From DASZQY01 sp035548515 (GTDB lineage Bacteria > Pseudomonadota > Alphaproteobacteria > Rhizobiales > Kaistiaceae), in the NCBI GenBank assembly GCA_035548515.1, contig DASZSW010000009.1:1-64000 (forward strand): DNA of 64,000 nt, written 5' to 3'. The notes beneath the pieces are model-generated. The model made no database searches, had not been told where the DNA came from, and was given only the letters and a program-made list of their open reading frames with translations. The translations under genes were made by a program, and so were the position numbers. Shown piece after piece: positions 7,978 through 14,862 of this stretch. Positions within the stretch are counted from its first letter, which is position 1, and every line of letters starts with the position of its first letter.

Positions 7978-8343
7978 CTACTTCCCCTTCTTCTGCCGCT
8001 CCTTGCGGGCCGCGTAACGCGCGTCGCGGGCCGCCTTTTGTTCGGCGAGCAGCGCCAGGGCCTTTTCGCCTTCGACACGGCGGGCTTCCTTCTCGGCGGC
8101 GATGCGCTCTTCCTCGAGCCGCTTGGCTTCAGCCTCGGCGGCGATGCGCTCGGCTTCCTTCTGGGCCTTCTTGTCGGCGACGCGCTGATCGCGTGCCTGT
8201 GCCAGCGCGACCTGCTCGGCCATGCGCTTCTGGACCTCCGGATCGTCCGGTTTGGGCCGTGCCTTGAACTTCTCCAGCAGCGCGCGCTTGGCAGCGGCGG
8301 AGTTGCCCTGGCGGTCGGCAAACGTGTCCTTGAAAACGGGCAT
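7978..8343 (-). CDS. DUF6481-family charged coiled-coil protein
   Basis: This 121-residue protein begins MPVFKDTFADRQGNSAAAKRALLEKFKARP, the DUF6481 pattern, and continues as a nearly uninterrupted Lys/Glu/Ala-rich helix from residue 40 to the basic tail RKERQKKGK, which suggests a long coiled coil. No catalytic motif is visible. The family is common in alphaproteobacteria and uncharacterised; relatives with this composition are sometimes found with nucleic-acid functions, but nothing here proves it. Confidence 0.75.
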   Translation of the reverse strand: MPVFKDTFADRQGNSAAAKRALLEKFKARPKPDDPEVQKRMAEQVALAQARDQRVADKKAQKEAERIAAEAEAKRLEEERIAAEKEARRVEGEKALALLAEQKAARDARYAARKERQKKGK

Positions 8344-8433
8344 TGCGGCTCGTGGCTCTATGGAATCGGGGAAGACCGGAAACGGCGTTGAAATAACGCA
8401 AATCCGCCGATTTTCAAGCCTCCGCCGGAGGTC

Positions 8434-8670
8434 TCACCCCTCGTATTTTTCGACGATCCCGGGACGGCGGATTTCCGCCTCGTCCGGATTCTGGCCGAAT
8501 TCTTCCTTGGCGCGGCGCTGACGCAGGAGGTCCCAGTACTGATCGAGGGCGATGTTGATCGCCTTCAGCCGCTCGCGCTCGGCGTCCGTGAGGTTGCCCT
8601 TTTCGTAGAGGTGATGCTCCTCGTCGGCGAGTTCCTTGAGGTGCTTCAGGACATTCTGGTCGGTGGCCAT
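8434..8670 (-). CDS. DUF2630-family protein
   Basis: This 78-residue protein matches DUF2630: an N-terminal HLKELADEEHHLYEKG helix, a second helix with ERLKAINIALDQYWDLLRQRR and a tail EFGQNPDEAEIRRPGIVEKYEG. The ATG at 8670 is preferred over one at 8694 because AAGGAGA lies just upstream of it. The aspartate-tyrosine-tryptophan-rich helix pair suggests a two-helix hairpin. Function is unknown. It lies between the DUF6481 gene and an aldo/keto reductase on the same strand. Confidence 0.8.
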   Translation of the reverse strand: MATDQNVLKHLKELADEEHHLYEKGNLTDAERERLKAINIALDQYWDLLRQRRAKEEFGQNPDEAEIRRPGIVEKYEG

Positions 8671-8706
8671 GGCTGTCTCCTTGTCTCTTGCCATTAGAGG
8701 GCGCGG

Positions 8707-9549
8707 CTAGATCATGGCAAGCCCGCCGCGCCGTCCGAGCGGGAAGGCGGCGTCGAGCAGGGCAATCTCCGCGTCGGTCAGGCGGATCGCGGCGGCCGCG
8801 GCGTTGTCGGCGACGTGGGTCGGGTCGGCAGCCTTCGGGATAGCGAACAGCGATGGGCGGCGGGCGAGGAAGGCGAGCGCAATCTGGCGCGCCGTAGCGA
8901 TGTGCGCCGACGCGATCTCGCCGAGCACCTTGCCACCCTTGGTGCGCGGCCCGGGGAAGGATGAGTGGCCGAAGGGGCTGTAGCCGACAACCGCTACGTT
9001 GTGCGCCTCGCACCACGGGATGACGGCATGCTCGATGCCGCGCTCTTCGAGATGGTACAGGACCTGATTGCAGGCGATCTTGCCGTCACCAGCGATTGCT
9101 TCGGCTTCGGCGAGATCGTCAACGTCGAAGTTGGACACGCCCCACGACAGGATCTTGCCCTCCGTGCGGAGTTCCTCGAACGCGGCGACGGTTTCCTCCA
9201 GCGGATGGCGACCGCGCCAATGCAGCAGATAACAGTCGAGCCGATCCGTCTTCAGTCGCCGCAGCGACTTCTCGCATGCCGTGATGGTGCCCGTGCGCGA
9301 GGCGTTCTGCGGCATCACCTTCGAGACGAGGAAGATTTCCTCGCGCCGGTTGCCGACGGCTTCCGCGACGATCTCCTCGGCGCGGCCGGAACCGTAAAGC
9401 TCCGCCGTGTCGATGTGCGACATCCCGGCGTCGAGGCCATGGCGGAGCGCGGCGATGGCGGCGGCCCGGTCGGCCTGCTCGATGTACCAGGTGCCTTGGC
9501 CGATGGTGGGCACGGCCCGGCCGGTCGGCCCGAAGATGTGCGTGTCCAT
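8707..9549 (-). CDS. Aldo/keto reductase
   Basis: The 280-residue protein is a (beta/alpha)8-barrel NADPH-dependent reductase. The catalytic tetrad is complete: Asp-47 and Tyr-52 in HIDTAELYG, Lys-77 in FLVSKV and His-110 in CYLLHW. The ATG at 9549 gives MDTHIFGPTGRAVPTIGQGT, the family start; the frame is open further upstream to 9717 but would run into dnaQ on the other strand. The substrate is not predictable. It is divergent from dnaQ, 51 bp apart. Confidence 0.92.
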   Translation of the reverse strand: MDTHIFGPTGRAVPTIGQGTWYIEQADRAAAIAALRHGLDAGMSHIDTAELYGSGRAEEIVAEAVGNRREEIFLVSKVMPQNASRTGTITACEKSLRRLKTDRLDCYLLHWRGRHPLEETVAAFEELRTEGKILSWGVSNFDVDDLAEAEAIAGDGKIACNQVLYHLEERGIEHAVIPWCEAHNVAVVGYSPFGHSSFPGPRTKGGKVLGEIASAHIATARQIALAFLARRPSLFAIPKAADPTHVADNAAAAAIRLTDAEIALLDAAFPLGRRGGLAMI

Positions 9550-9600
9550 GGTGCTCGCCCTTGTTTCGCCCGAGGATACCCCTAGGATTTCGGCCGAATC

Positions 9601-10296
9601 ATGCGCGAAATCGTATTCGATACCGAGACCACAGGGCTCGACCCCAAGGGCGACCGCATCGTCGAGATCGGCTGCATCGAGCTGTTCAACCACATCCCGA
9701 CAGGCCGCAATTTCCATCGCTACCTAAACCCGGAACGCGCCAACGCGATCGACGCGGTGCGCGTGCACGGGCTGGACGACGCCTTCCTGAAGGACAAGCC
9801 GCTGTTCGCGGCGATCGCCGACGAACTGGTCGAGTTCCTGGGCGACGCCAATCTCATCGCCCACAACGCCACCTTCGACGTCGCCTTCGTCAACGCGGAA
9901 CTTGCGCGCATCGGCAAAGGCCCTCTTACCGACGATCGCGTCATCGACACGCTGATGCTGGCGCGCCGGAAGCACCCGGGCAGTCCCGCGTCGCTGGATG
10001 CGCTGATGGCGCGCTACCAGATCGACGCTTCGCGCCGCGTTCTCCACGGCGCGCTGCTCGACGCCGAGCTGCTGTCCGAGGTGTATATCGAGCTGATCGG
10101 CGGACGCCAGGCTGCCCTGGTGCTGGGCGGCGAGACCGAGGTGCCGATCACGCTCGCGCCGGCTTCCACGATCGCGATCGGCGCACGCACCACGCCGCGG
10201 CGGTTCAACGTGTCGGCCGAGGAACTCGCGGCGCACGCAGCGGTTATCGCCAAGCTTGGTGAAAAGGCGATCTGGCGCCAGTACGCGACGGCCTGA
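9601..10296 (+). CDS. dnaQ: DNA polymerase III epsilon subunit-like 3'-5' exonuclease
   Basis: Epsilon provides proofreading to the replicative polymerase. The 231-residue protein has all three exonuclease motifs: Asp-7 and Glu-9 in FDTETTG, Asp-93 in HNATFDVAFV, and His-149 with Asp-154 in HGALLDAELL, so it should be active. Residues after 165 form the less conserved tail that binds the polymerase alpha subunit. The start ATG directly follows the divergent aldo/keto reductase promoter gap. In related genomes secB is often the next gene; here secB lies 34 kb away. Confidence 0.95.
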   Translation: MREIVFDTETTGLDPKGDRIVEIGCIELFNHIPTGRNFHRYLNPERANAIDAVRVHGLDDAFLKDKPLFAAIADELVEFLGDANLIAHNATFDVAFVNAELARIGKGPLTDDRVIDTLMLARRKHPGSPASLDALMARYQIDASRRVLHGALLDAELLSEVYIELIGGRQAALVLGGETEVPITLAPASTIAIGARTTPRRFNVSAEELAAHAAVIAKLGEKAIWRQYATA

Positions 10297-10361
10297 CGGC
10301 GGGAACCCGCGCGCTTATTGGAGCGTTACGGGCGGGTATTGTCTGTCACAGGAGTCCCCGC

Positions 10362-10769
10362 ATGAGCATCGAGCAAGACATCCTCGCGCGTGAAAAGGAA
10401 TTCTGGCAGTCGATGATCGACAGGGACGCCAAGGCAGGCGCCGCGATGATGGCCGACACGAGCCTCGTCACCGGCGCGCAGGGCGTCGGCAAGATCGACC
10501 GCAAGACGTTCGCCAAGATGATGGAGCAGGGCGCCTGGAAGCTGCACAAGTTCGATTTCAGCGATGTGCAGGTCACGCAGGTGACGCCTGATGTCGCGGT
10601 GATTGCCTACAAGGTGCGCGAGGAAATAACGGTCGATGGCCAGCGTCTGACGATGCAGGCCGCCGATGCCTCGACCTGGGTGAAGCAGGACGGCAAGTGG
10701 GTCTGCGCTCTGCACACGGAGTCGGTGTTGGGCGACCCTTATGGACGGGATCGGGTGAAGAAGGCCTAG
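10362..10769 (+). CDS. NTF2-like (DUF4440/SnoaL-type) protein
   Basis: This 135-residue protein has the cone-shaped NTF2-like layout: an N-terminal helix IEQDILAREKEFWQSMIDRD, then alternating strands ending DASTWVKQDGKWVCALHTESVL, the typical DUF4440 close. There is no signal peptide. Such proteins bind small ligands or act as isomerases, and no active-site set can be assigned here. It is 65 bp after dnaQ in the same direction. Confidence 0.8.
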   Translation: MSIEQDILAREKEFWQSMIDRDAKAGAAMMADTSLVTGAQGVGKIDRKTFAKMMEQGAWKLHKFDFSDVQVTQVTPDVAVIAYKVREEITVDGQRLTMQAADASTWVKQDGKWVCALHTESVLGDPYGRDRVKKA

Positions 10770-10804
10770 CGCGGGTAGCGGCTCAGCCTCTTCAGGGAAG
10801 GGCG

Positions 10805-10828
10805 CCGCCTCTCCCTGGGGGGAGGCGG
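10805..10828 (+). terminator. Hairpin after the NTF2-like gene, possibly a repeat remnant
   Basis: CCGCCTCTCCC faces GGGGGAGGCGG in a strong stem 35 bp past the NTF2-like stop. It lacks a clear T tract. The arm resembles the outer hairpin of the interspersed palindromic family (CCGCCTCTCCCATAGGGAGAG), so it may be a degenerate solo end of that element used as a terminator. Confidence 0.45.
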
Positions 10829-10863
10829 CCTAATTCGTCTCGCGACGAACGCCCGCCCTATAT

Positions 10864-10884
10864 CTCCGGCACCCGCCGCCGGAG
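10864..10884 (+). promoter_or_regulatory. Hairpin covering the ribosome-binding site of the LLM oxidoreductase
   Basis: CTCCGGC (10864-10870) pairs with GCCGGAG (10878-10884) around a 7-nt loop. The right arm contains GGAG, the likely Shine-Dalgarno for the GTG start at 10892. The structure could limit translation; regulation is inference. Confidence 0.35.
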
Positions 10885-10891
10885 CCTGCCC

Positions 10892-11878
10892 GTGATCCCG
10901 TATTCGCTGCTTGACCTGTCGCCCATCGTGCAAGGAAGCGACGCGCGCCAGTCGCTCGCCAACACCCTCGATCTGGCCCGCCACGCCGAACAATGGGGCT
11001 ATACGCGTTATTGGCTGGCGGAGCATCACAACATGCCGGGCATCGCCAGCGCCGCGACGTCAGTGGTGATCGCCGCAGTCGGCGCTGTGACGAAGACGAT
11101 GCGCATCGGGTCTGGTGGCGTGATGCTGCCCAACCATTCGCCGCTGGTCATCGCCGAGCAGTTCGGCACGCTCGCCTCGCTCTATCCCGGTCGCATCGAT
11201 CTCGGCCTCGGCCGAGCGCCCGGCACCGACCAGCTCACCGCACGGGCGCTCCGTCGCGACGTGAACCAGGCCGCCGAGCATTTCCCCGAGGACGTGATCG
11301 AGCTCCGCGCGCTGCTCGCCGATCCGGAACCTGGCCAGCACATCCATGCGTACCCCGGCGCCGGCACCAAGGTGCCCATCTGGATGCTGGGCTCGAGCTT
11401 GTTCGGCGCGCAACTCGCGGCCTATCTCGGGCTGCCGTATTCCTTCGCCTCGCATTTCGCGCCAGACGCCCTGCTGGACGCGCTGTCCATCTACCGCGAA
11501 CGGTTCACGCCGTCGCCCGAGCTGGCGAAGGCCTACGCCATGCCGGCGCTGCAGGTGATCGCCGCCGATACCGACGCGGGGGCGCGCCGCCTGTTCACCT
11601 CGACGCAGCAGACCTTCGCCAACATGCAACGCGGCACGCGCGGACAGATGCCGCCGCCGATCGACGACATCGAGACGTACTGGACCGCGGACGAGAAGGC
11701 GCGCGCCAGCCATATGCTCCGCTACGCCGTCGTCGGTTCGCCTGACACCGTGCGCGAAGGGCTGCGGAAGTTCGTGGAACTCACCGCGGCCGACGAAATC
11801 ATGGTGGCGTCCATGGTCTACGACCACGCCGCGCGGCTGCGCTCCTTCGAGATCGTGGCGGAGGTTATGCGCGGATAG
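10892..11878 (+). CDS. LLM-class flavin-dependent oxidoreductase
   Basis: This 328-residue protein is a bacterial luciferase-like monooxygenase of the group that starts VIPYSLLDLSPI, with WLAEHHNMPGIASAATSV at about residues 38-55 as the flavin-pocket signature and DLGLGRAPGTD downstream. The GTG at 10892 is chosen because it gives the conserved start and has GGAG 7 bp upstream; the frame remains open further upstream without homology. Members use FMNH2 or F420-like cofactors on varied substrates, so the substrate is unknown. LigC-like ligase follows after 28 bp. Confidence 0.92.
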   Translation: MIPYSLLDLSPIVQGSDARQSLANTLDLARHAEQWGYTRYWLAEHHNMPGIASAATSVVIAAVGAVTKTMRIGSGGVMLPNHSPLVIAEQFGTLASLYPGRIDLGLGRAPGTDQLTARALRRDVNQAAEHFPEDVIELRALLADPEPGQHIHAYPGAGTKVPIWMLGSSLFGAQLAAYLGLPYSFASHFAPDALLDALSIYRERFTPSPELAKAYAMPALQVIAADTDAGARRLFTSTQQTFANMQRGTRGQMPPPIDDIETYWTADEKARASHMLRYAVVGSPDTVREGLRKFVELTAADEIMVASMVYDHAARLRSFEIVAEVMRG

Positions 11879-11906
11879 CCGCACCGGCCGGTGTTATGCT
11901 CCCTGC

Positions 11907-12989
11907 ATGAAGCTGCCCGTAAACCCGCCCATCCTTCCGATGCTCGCCAAGCGTATCGACGCGCTGCCGGAAGGCGATGGCTGGCTGTTCGAGCCGAAGT
12001 GGGACGGGTTTCGCGCGCTGGTCTTCCGCGACGGCGATGAGATCGACATCCAGAGCCGCGATGCCAAGCCGCTGCTCCGCTACTTTCCCGAGCTCGGCGA
12101 GGCGCTGAAGGCGGGCCTGCCCGAGCGCTGCGTGCTCGATGGCGAGATCGTGATCGTCACGCCGCACGGCCTCGACTTCGACCTGCTGCAGATGCGGCTT
12201 CATCCGGCCGCCTCGCGCGTCAAGTTGCTCGCCGGGCAGACGCCCGCGTCCATGGCCTTCTTCGATCTCCTCGCCGATGGCGATCGCGACTGGCGCGACG
12301 CCCCGTTCGCCGAACGGCGCAACGCGCTGGAGAAGATGCTGCGGAAAGCGAAGCCGCCTATCCATCTCTCGCCGGCAACGCGCGATCGCGCCGACGCGGC
12401 AGACTGGTTCGCGCGCTTCGAGGGCGCCGGCTTCGACGGCGTCATGGCGAAGCACGAGCAGCTCGCCTACCAGCCCGACAAGCGCGTGATGTTCAAGATC
12501 AAGCACGAGCGCGAGGCGGATTGCGTCGTGGCCGGTTTCCGCTGGCACAAGACGGGGAAGGGCACGCTGGTCGGCTCGCTGCTGCTGGGCCTCTACGACG
12601 ACGCCGGCGATCTGCAGCACGTCGGCGTCTGCGCGAGCTTCACCACTGCGAAGCGCGCCGAGCTGGTTGAGTTCCTCGCGCCCTATCGCATCGACGATCT
12701 GAGCGGCCATCCCTGGAAGGATTGGGCATCGCTTGGCGAAGGCGATGAGGCGCAGCGCCGTCCCGGCGCGGAAAGCCGCTGGAGCCAGGGCAAGGATTTG
12801 TCGTGGGTGCCGCTCGCGCCGAAGCTGGTGGTCGAGGTCGCCTACGACCATATGCAGGGCAACCGGTTTCGGCATACGGCGCAGTTCCGTAGGTGGCGCA
12901 AGGATAAGCGGGCGAAGGATTGCGGCTTCGATCAGCTGGAGGTGGTCGCGCCGGCGGAGCTGCGGGAGATTTTCGGGGCAGGGAATTAG
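11907..12989 (+). CDS. ATP-dependent DNA ligase (LigC/LigD ligase-domain type)
   Basis: The 360-residue protein has a nucleotidyltransferase domain with the adenylated lysine Lys-31 in EPKWDGFRAL, LDGEIVIV (motif III), FDGVMAKHE (motif IV) and VMFKIKHERE (motif V), followed by an OB-fold domain ending with WVPLAPKLVVEVAYDHM. It lacks polymerase and nuclease domains. It converges on a stand-alone LigD-type primase-polymerase at 13395, so the two probably cooperate in break or gap repair as LigC and Prim-PolC do in mycobacteria. No Ku gene is in the window. Its stop codon abuts a G-rich repeat that begins the inserted four-helix-bundle cassette. Confidence 0.93.
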   Translation: MKLPVNPPILPMLAKRIDALPEGDGWLFEPKWDGFRALVFRDGDEIDIQSRDAKPLLRYFPELGEALKAGLPERCVLDGEIVIVTPHGLDFDLLQMRLHPAASRVKLLAGQTPASMAFFDLLADGDRDWRDAPFAERRNALEKMLRKAKPPIHLSPATRDRADAADWFARFEGAGFDGVMAKHEQLAYQPDKRVMFKIKHEREADCVVAGFRWHKTGKGTLVGSLLLGLYDDAGDLQHVGVCASFTTAKRAELVEFLAPYRIDDLSGHPWKDWASLGEGDEAQRRPGAESRWSQGKDLSWVPLAPKLVVEVAYDHMQGNRFRHTAQFRRWRKDKRAKDCGFDQLEVVAPAELREIFGAGN

Positions 12990-13013
12990 GGACTGGGGAT
13001 TGGGGATTGGGGA
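12989..13013 (+). repeat. Left G-rich inverted end of the four-helix-bundle cassette
   Basis: Four runs of three or four G are separated by ACT, ATT and ATT, a textbook G-quadruplex pattern on the plus strand. The same motif occurs inverted at 13393-13416. Its first bases complete the ligase stop codon. Confidence 0.75.
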
Positions 13014-13023
13014 GCAACAAGGC

Positions 13024-13398
13024 GTGGCGGGGATACGATCGTATCGCGACCTGCAGGTCTGGCAGAAAGGAATGGATCTCGCCGTCGAGGTCTACCGACT
13101 CGCGCGATTGATGCCGAAGAACGAGGAGTACCGATTGACCAGCCAGATAGTGCGGGCTGCCGCGTCGGTACCCGCCAATATCGCCGAAGGCAATGCCCGA
13201 GGGACGCGGAAAGACTACGCGAACTTCATAAGCATCGCGCGAGGTTCGCTTGCTGAGACTGAAACGCTGTTGATGCTAGCGGTTCGCACAACACTATTGG
13301 CGGAGGCGGAAACGGTCCGGGCGCTGCAGATGGCGGATGAACTTGGTCGCCAACTCAATACGTTGCGCCAGCGCCTTAAGCAAAGCCCGGATCCCTAG
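13024..13398 (+). CDS. Four-helix bundle protein (23S rRNA intervening-sequence family)
   Basis: The 124-residue product matches the four-helix-bundle family first seen as the protein encoded in 23S rRNA intervening sequences: SYRDLQVWQKGMDLAVEVYRL at the start, RLTSQIVRAAASVPANIAEG with the conserved S-x-P-x-N-I-A-E-G turn, then SIARGSLAETETLLMLAVRT. I use the GTG at 13024 because upstream codons fall in the G-rich repeat. Composition is clearly less G+C-rich than its neighbours. It is enclosed by inverted G-runs and inserted between two convergent DNA-repair genes, which suggests a mobile unit. The related Avd protein assists diversity-generating retroelements, but no reverse transcriptase is here. 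Function is unknown. Confidence 0.88.
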   Translation: MAGIRSYRDLQVWQKGMDLAVEVYRLARLMPKNEEYRLTSQIVRAAASVPANIAEGNARGTRKDYANFISIARGSLAETETLLMLAVRTTLLAEAETVRALQMADELGRQLNTLRQRLKQSPDP

Positions 13399-13416
13399 TC
13401 CCCAGTCCCCAATCCC
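13393..13416 (-). repeat. Right G-rich inverted end of the four-helix-bundle cassette
   Basis: On the minus strand this reads four G-runs separated by ATT, ACT and ACTA, the inverse of the left end and again quadruplex-capable. It contains CTAG, which supplies stop codons for the cassette gene (plus) and the LigD-type polymerase (minus). Confidence 0.75.
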
Positions 13417-14711
13417 TTCTTCCTCGCCTCGCGCCATTCTCGCGTCGGGTCATCGTCCGGTTCGGGCGTTTCCTGCTTCGGGCGCAGCTTCGCCGGCACG
13501 TTGATGAGATTCACCCGCACCCGCGTCCACGTCGACGAGCGCCCGCGCATGCGGTCGACCAGCACATCGTCCACCGCGAGATGCGCCACCACGTCCGCGT
13601 GACGCGCCTTCCACCTCTCGAGCCCCGCGAGCGCGGCGGCCTCGTCCGGCGAATTCGCCACCACGATCAGCGGCATCTTCTTCCGCGCTGGCTTCTTCGC
13701 CGCCGCGCCCTTGGCGCGCGATGGGTTCACCCGCGGCGGCTCGGTCTCGCCCTTGGCGTAGTTCGGCGGCCACGGTGCATCGGGCAGGCCCGCGGTTTCG
13801 TCGCGCGCCGCGAATTCCAGCAGAGCATCGAGCGAGCCGGGCGCCTGGTCGATTTCCGCATGCGGATCGCCCGCCTTCGCCAGCCGCGCCGGCACGGTGG
13901 CGACGGTGAAATCGGCCGGGTCGCAGTCCGCGACCTCGTCCCAGGCGAGCGGCGTTGAGACCCGCGCGTCGGGCAGCGGCCGCACGGAGTAGGCCGAGCA
14001 CGTCGTGCGATCCTTGGCGTTCTGGTTGTAGTCGAGGAAGACGCCGTGGCGCTCCTCCTTCCACCATTTCGACGTCGCGACGCCCGGCATGCGCCGCTCC
14101 ATCTCGCGCGACAACGCCAGCGCCGCGCGCCGCACGTCGGTGAAGCTCCACCGCTGTTGAATGCGCACGTTGATGTGCATGCCGCGTGAGCCGCTGGTCT
14201 TCACCCAGCCGGTGAGCCCAACTTCGCCGAGCAGATCGCGCACGCCGAGCGCCACGCGGCGGATGTTGTCCCACGGCACGCCCGGCGTCGGATCGAGATC
14301 GATGCGCAGCTCGTCGGGATGGTCGAGGTCGCCCGTGCGCACCGCATGCGGGTGAAGCTCGATGCAACCGAGGTTGACGACATAGGCAAGCCCGGCGACA
14401 TCGTCGATCACGACCTCCTCGGCCGTGCGCCCGGACGGGAAGCTGATCGTGGTCGTCCGCAGCCACGGCGGCAGATTGGGCGGCGCCCGTTTCTGGTAGA
14501 ACGGTGGCGCCTCGGCGCCATCGACAAACCGCTTGAGCACAAACGGCCGATCGCGCACGCCCCGCAACGCCGCCTCCGCTACCGCGACGTAGTAGTTCAC
14601 CAGATCAAGCTTGGTGAGATGCGCGGGGCCAGCGGAGAAGTAGGGCTTGTCCGGGTGCGAAACATGCACCTCGCGGCCGGCGAGGGTGAGGATGGCGGAT
14701 TTCTCGGACAT
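13395..14711 (-). CDS. LigD-type DNA primase-polymerase, stand-alone
   Basis: This 438-residue protein is an archaeo-eukaryotic primase (LigD polymerase domain) enzyme. The metal-binding pair is Asp-138 and Asp-140 in RIDLDPTPG, followed by SGSRGMHINV at 173-182 and the late motif FLDYNQNAKDRTTCSAYSVR. A Lys/Ala/Pro-rich linker leads to a small C-terminal domain found in some relatives. The ATG at 14711 is preferred to 14747. Unlike LigD it has no fused ligase or nuclease; the separate ligase at 11907 is the likely partner. The last residues GLGTGD are encoded inside the cassette's G-rich repeat, so the C terminus has been altered by the insertion. Confidence 0.92.
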   Translation of the reverse strand: MSEKSAILTLAGREVHVSHPDKPYFSAGPAHLTKLDLVNYYVAVAEAALRGVRDRPFVLKRFVDGAEAPPFYQKRAPPNLPPWLRTTTISFPSGRTAEEVVIDDVAGLAYVVNLGCIELHPHAVRTGDLDHPDELRIDLDPTPGVPWDNIRRVALGVRDLLGEVGLTGWVKTSGSRGMHINVRIQQRWSFTDVRRAALALSREMERRMPGVATSKWWKEERHGVFLDYNQNAKDRTTCSAYSVRPLPDARVSTPLAWDEVADCDPADFTVATVPARLAKAGDPHAEIDQAPGSLDALLEFAARDETAGLPDAPWPPNYAKGETEPPRVNPSRAKGAAAKKPARKKMPLIVVANSPDEAAALAGLERWKARHADVVAHLAVDDVLVDRMRGRSSTWTRVRVNLINVPAKLRPKQETPEPDDDPTREWREARKKGLGTGD

Positions 14712-14757
14712 TGGCCTAAACGCGATTTCTCCAGCGATTTGAATCACTTACAAAGTA

Positions 14758-14786
14758 TTGAATCCATTGATTAATCGAGCTATATT
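14758..14786 (+). promoter_or_regulatory. Sigma-70-like promoter for a possible small RNA
   Basis: TTGAAT (14758-14763) and TATATT (14781-14786) are separated by exactly 17 bp. The region is A+T-rich compared with its surroundings, and no plus-strand protein frame follows before a terminator at 14835. Confidence 0.5.
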
Positions 14787-14792
14787 TAGTTT

Positions 14793-14862
14793 AATCCAGC
14801 GCGAGCTGGAGGGAGAGGGTGTTTCGCCCTCGTCGGGGGCTACTTAGGCCCCCGTTTCTTTT
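14793..14862 (+). ncRNA. Candidate small RNA between ligD-type gene and DUF3800
   Basis: A transcript from the promoter at 14758-14786 would begin near 14793 and end at the intrinsic terminator 14835-14862, about 70 nt. It would contain one upstream hairpin (GAGGG and CCCTC) and the terminator hairpin. There is no similarity I recognise to a named RNA family. The 3' end would meet the convergent DUF3800 stop. This is inference from promoter plus terminator only. Confidence 0.35.
14835..14862 (+). terminator. Intrinsic terminator
   Basis: GGGGGC and GCCCCC form a 6-bp G:C stem around TACTTAG, followed by GTTTCTTTT on the plus strand. It is the clearest rho-independent terminator in the window, yet no plus-strand gene precedes it for more than 1.4 kb, which supports the small-RNA idea. 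Confidence 0.75.
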
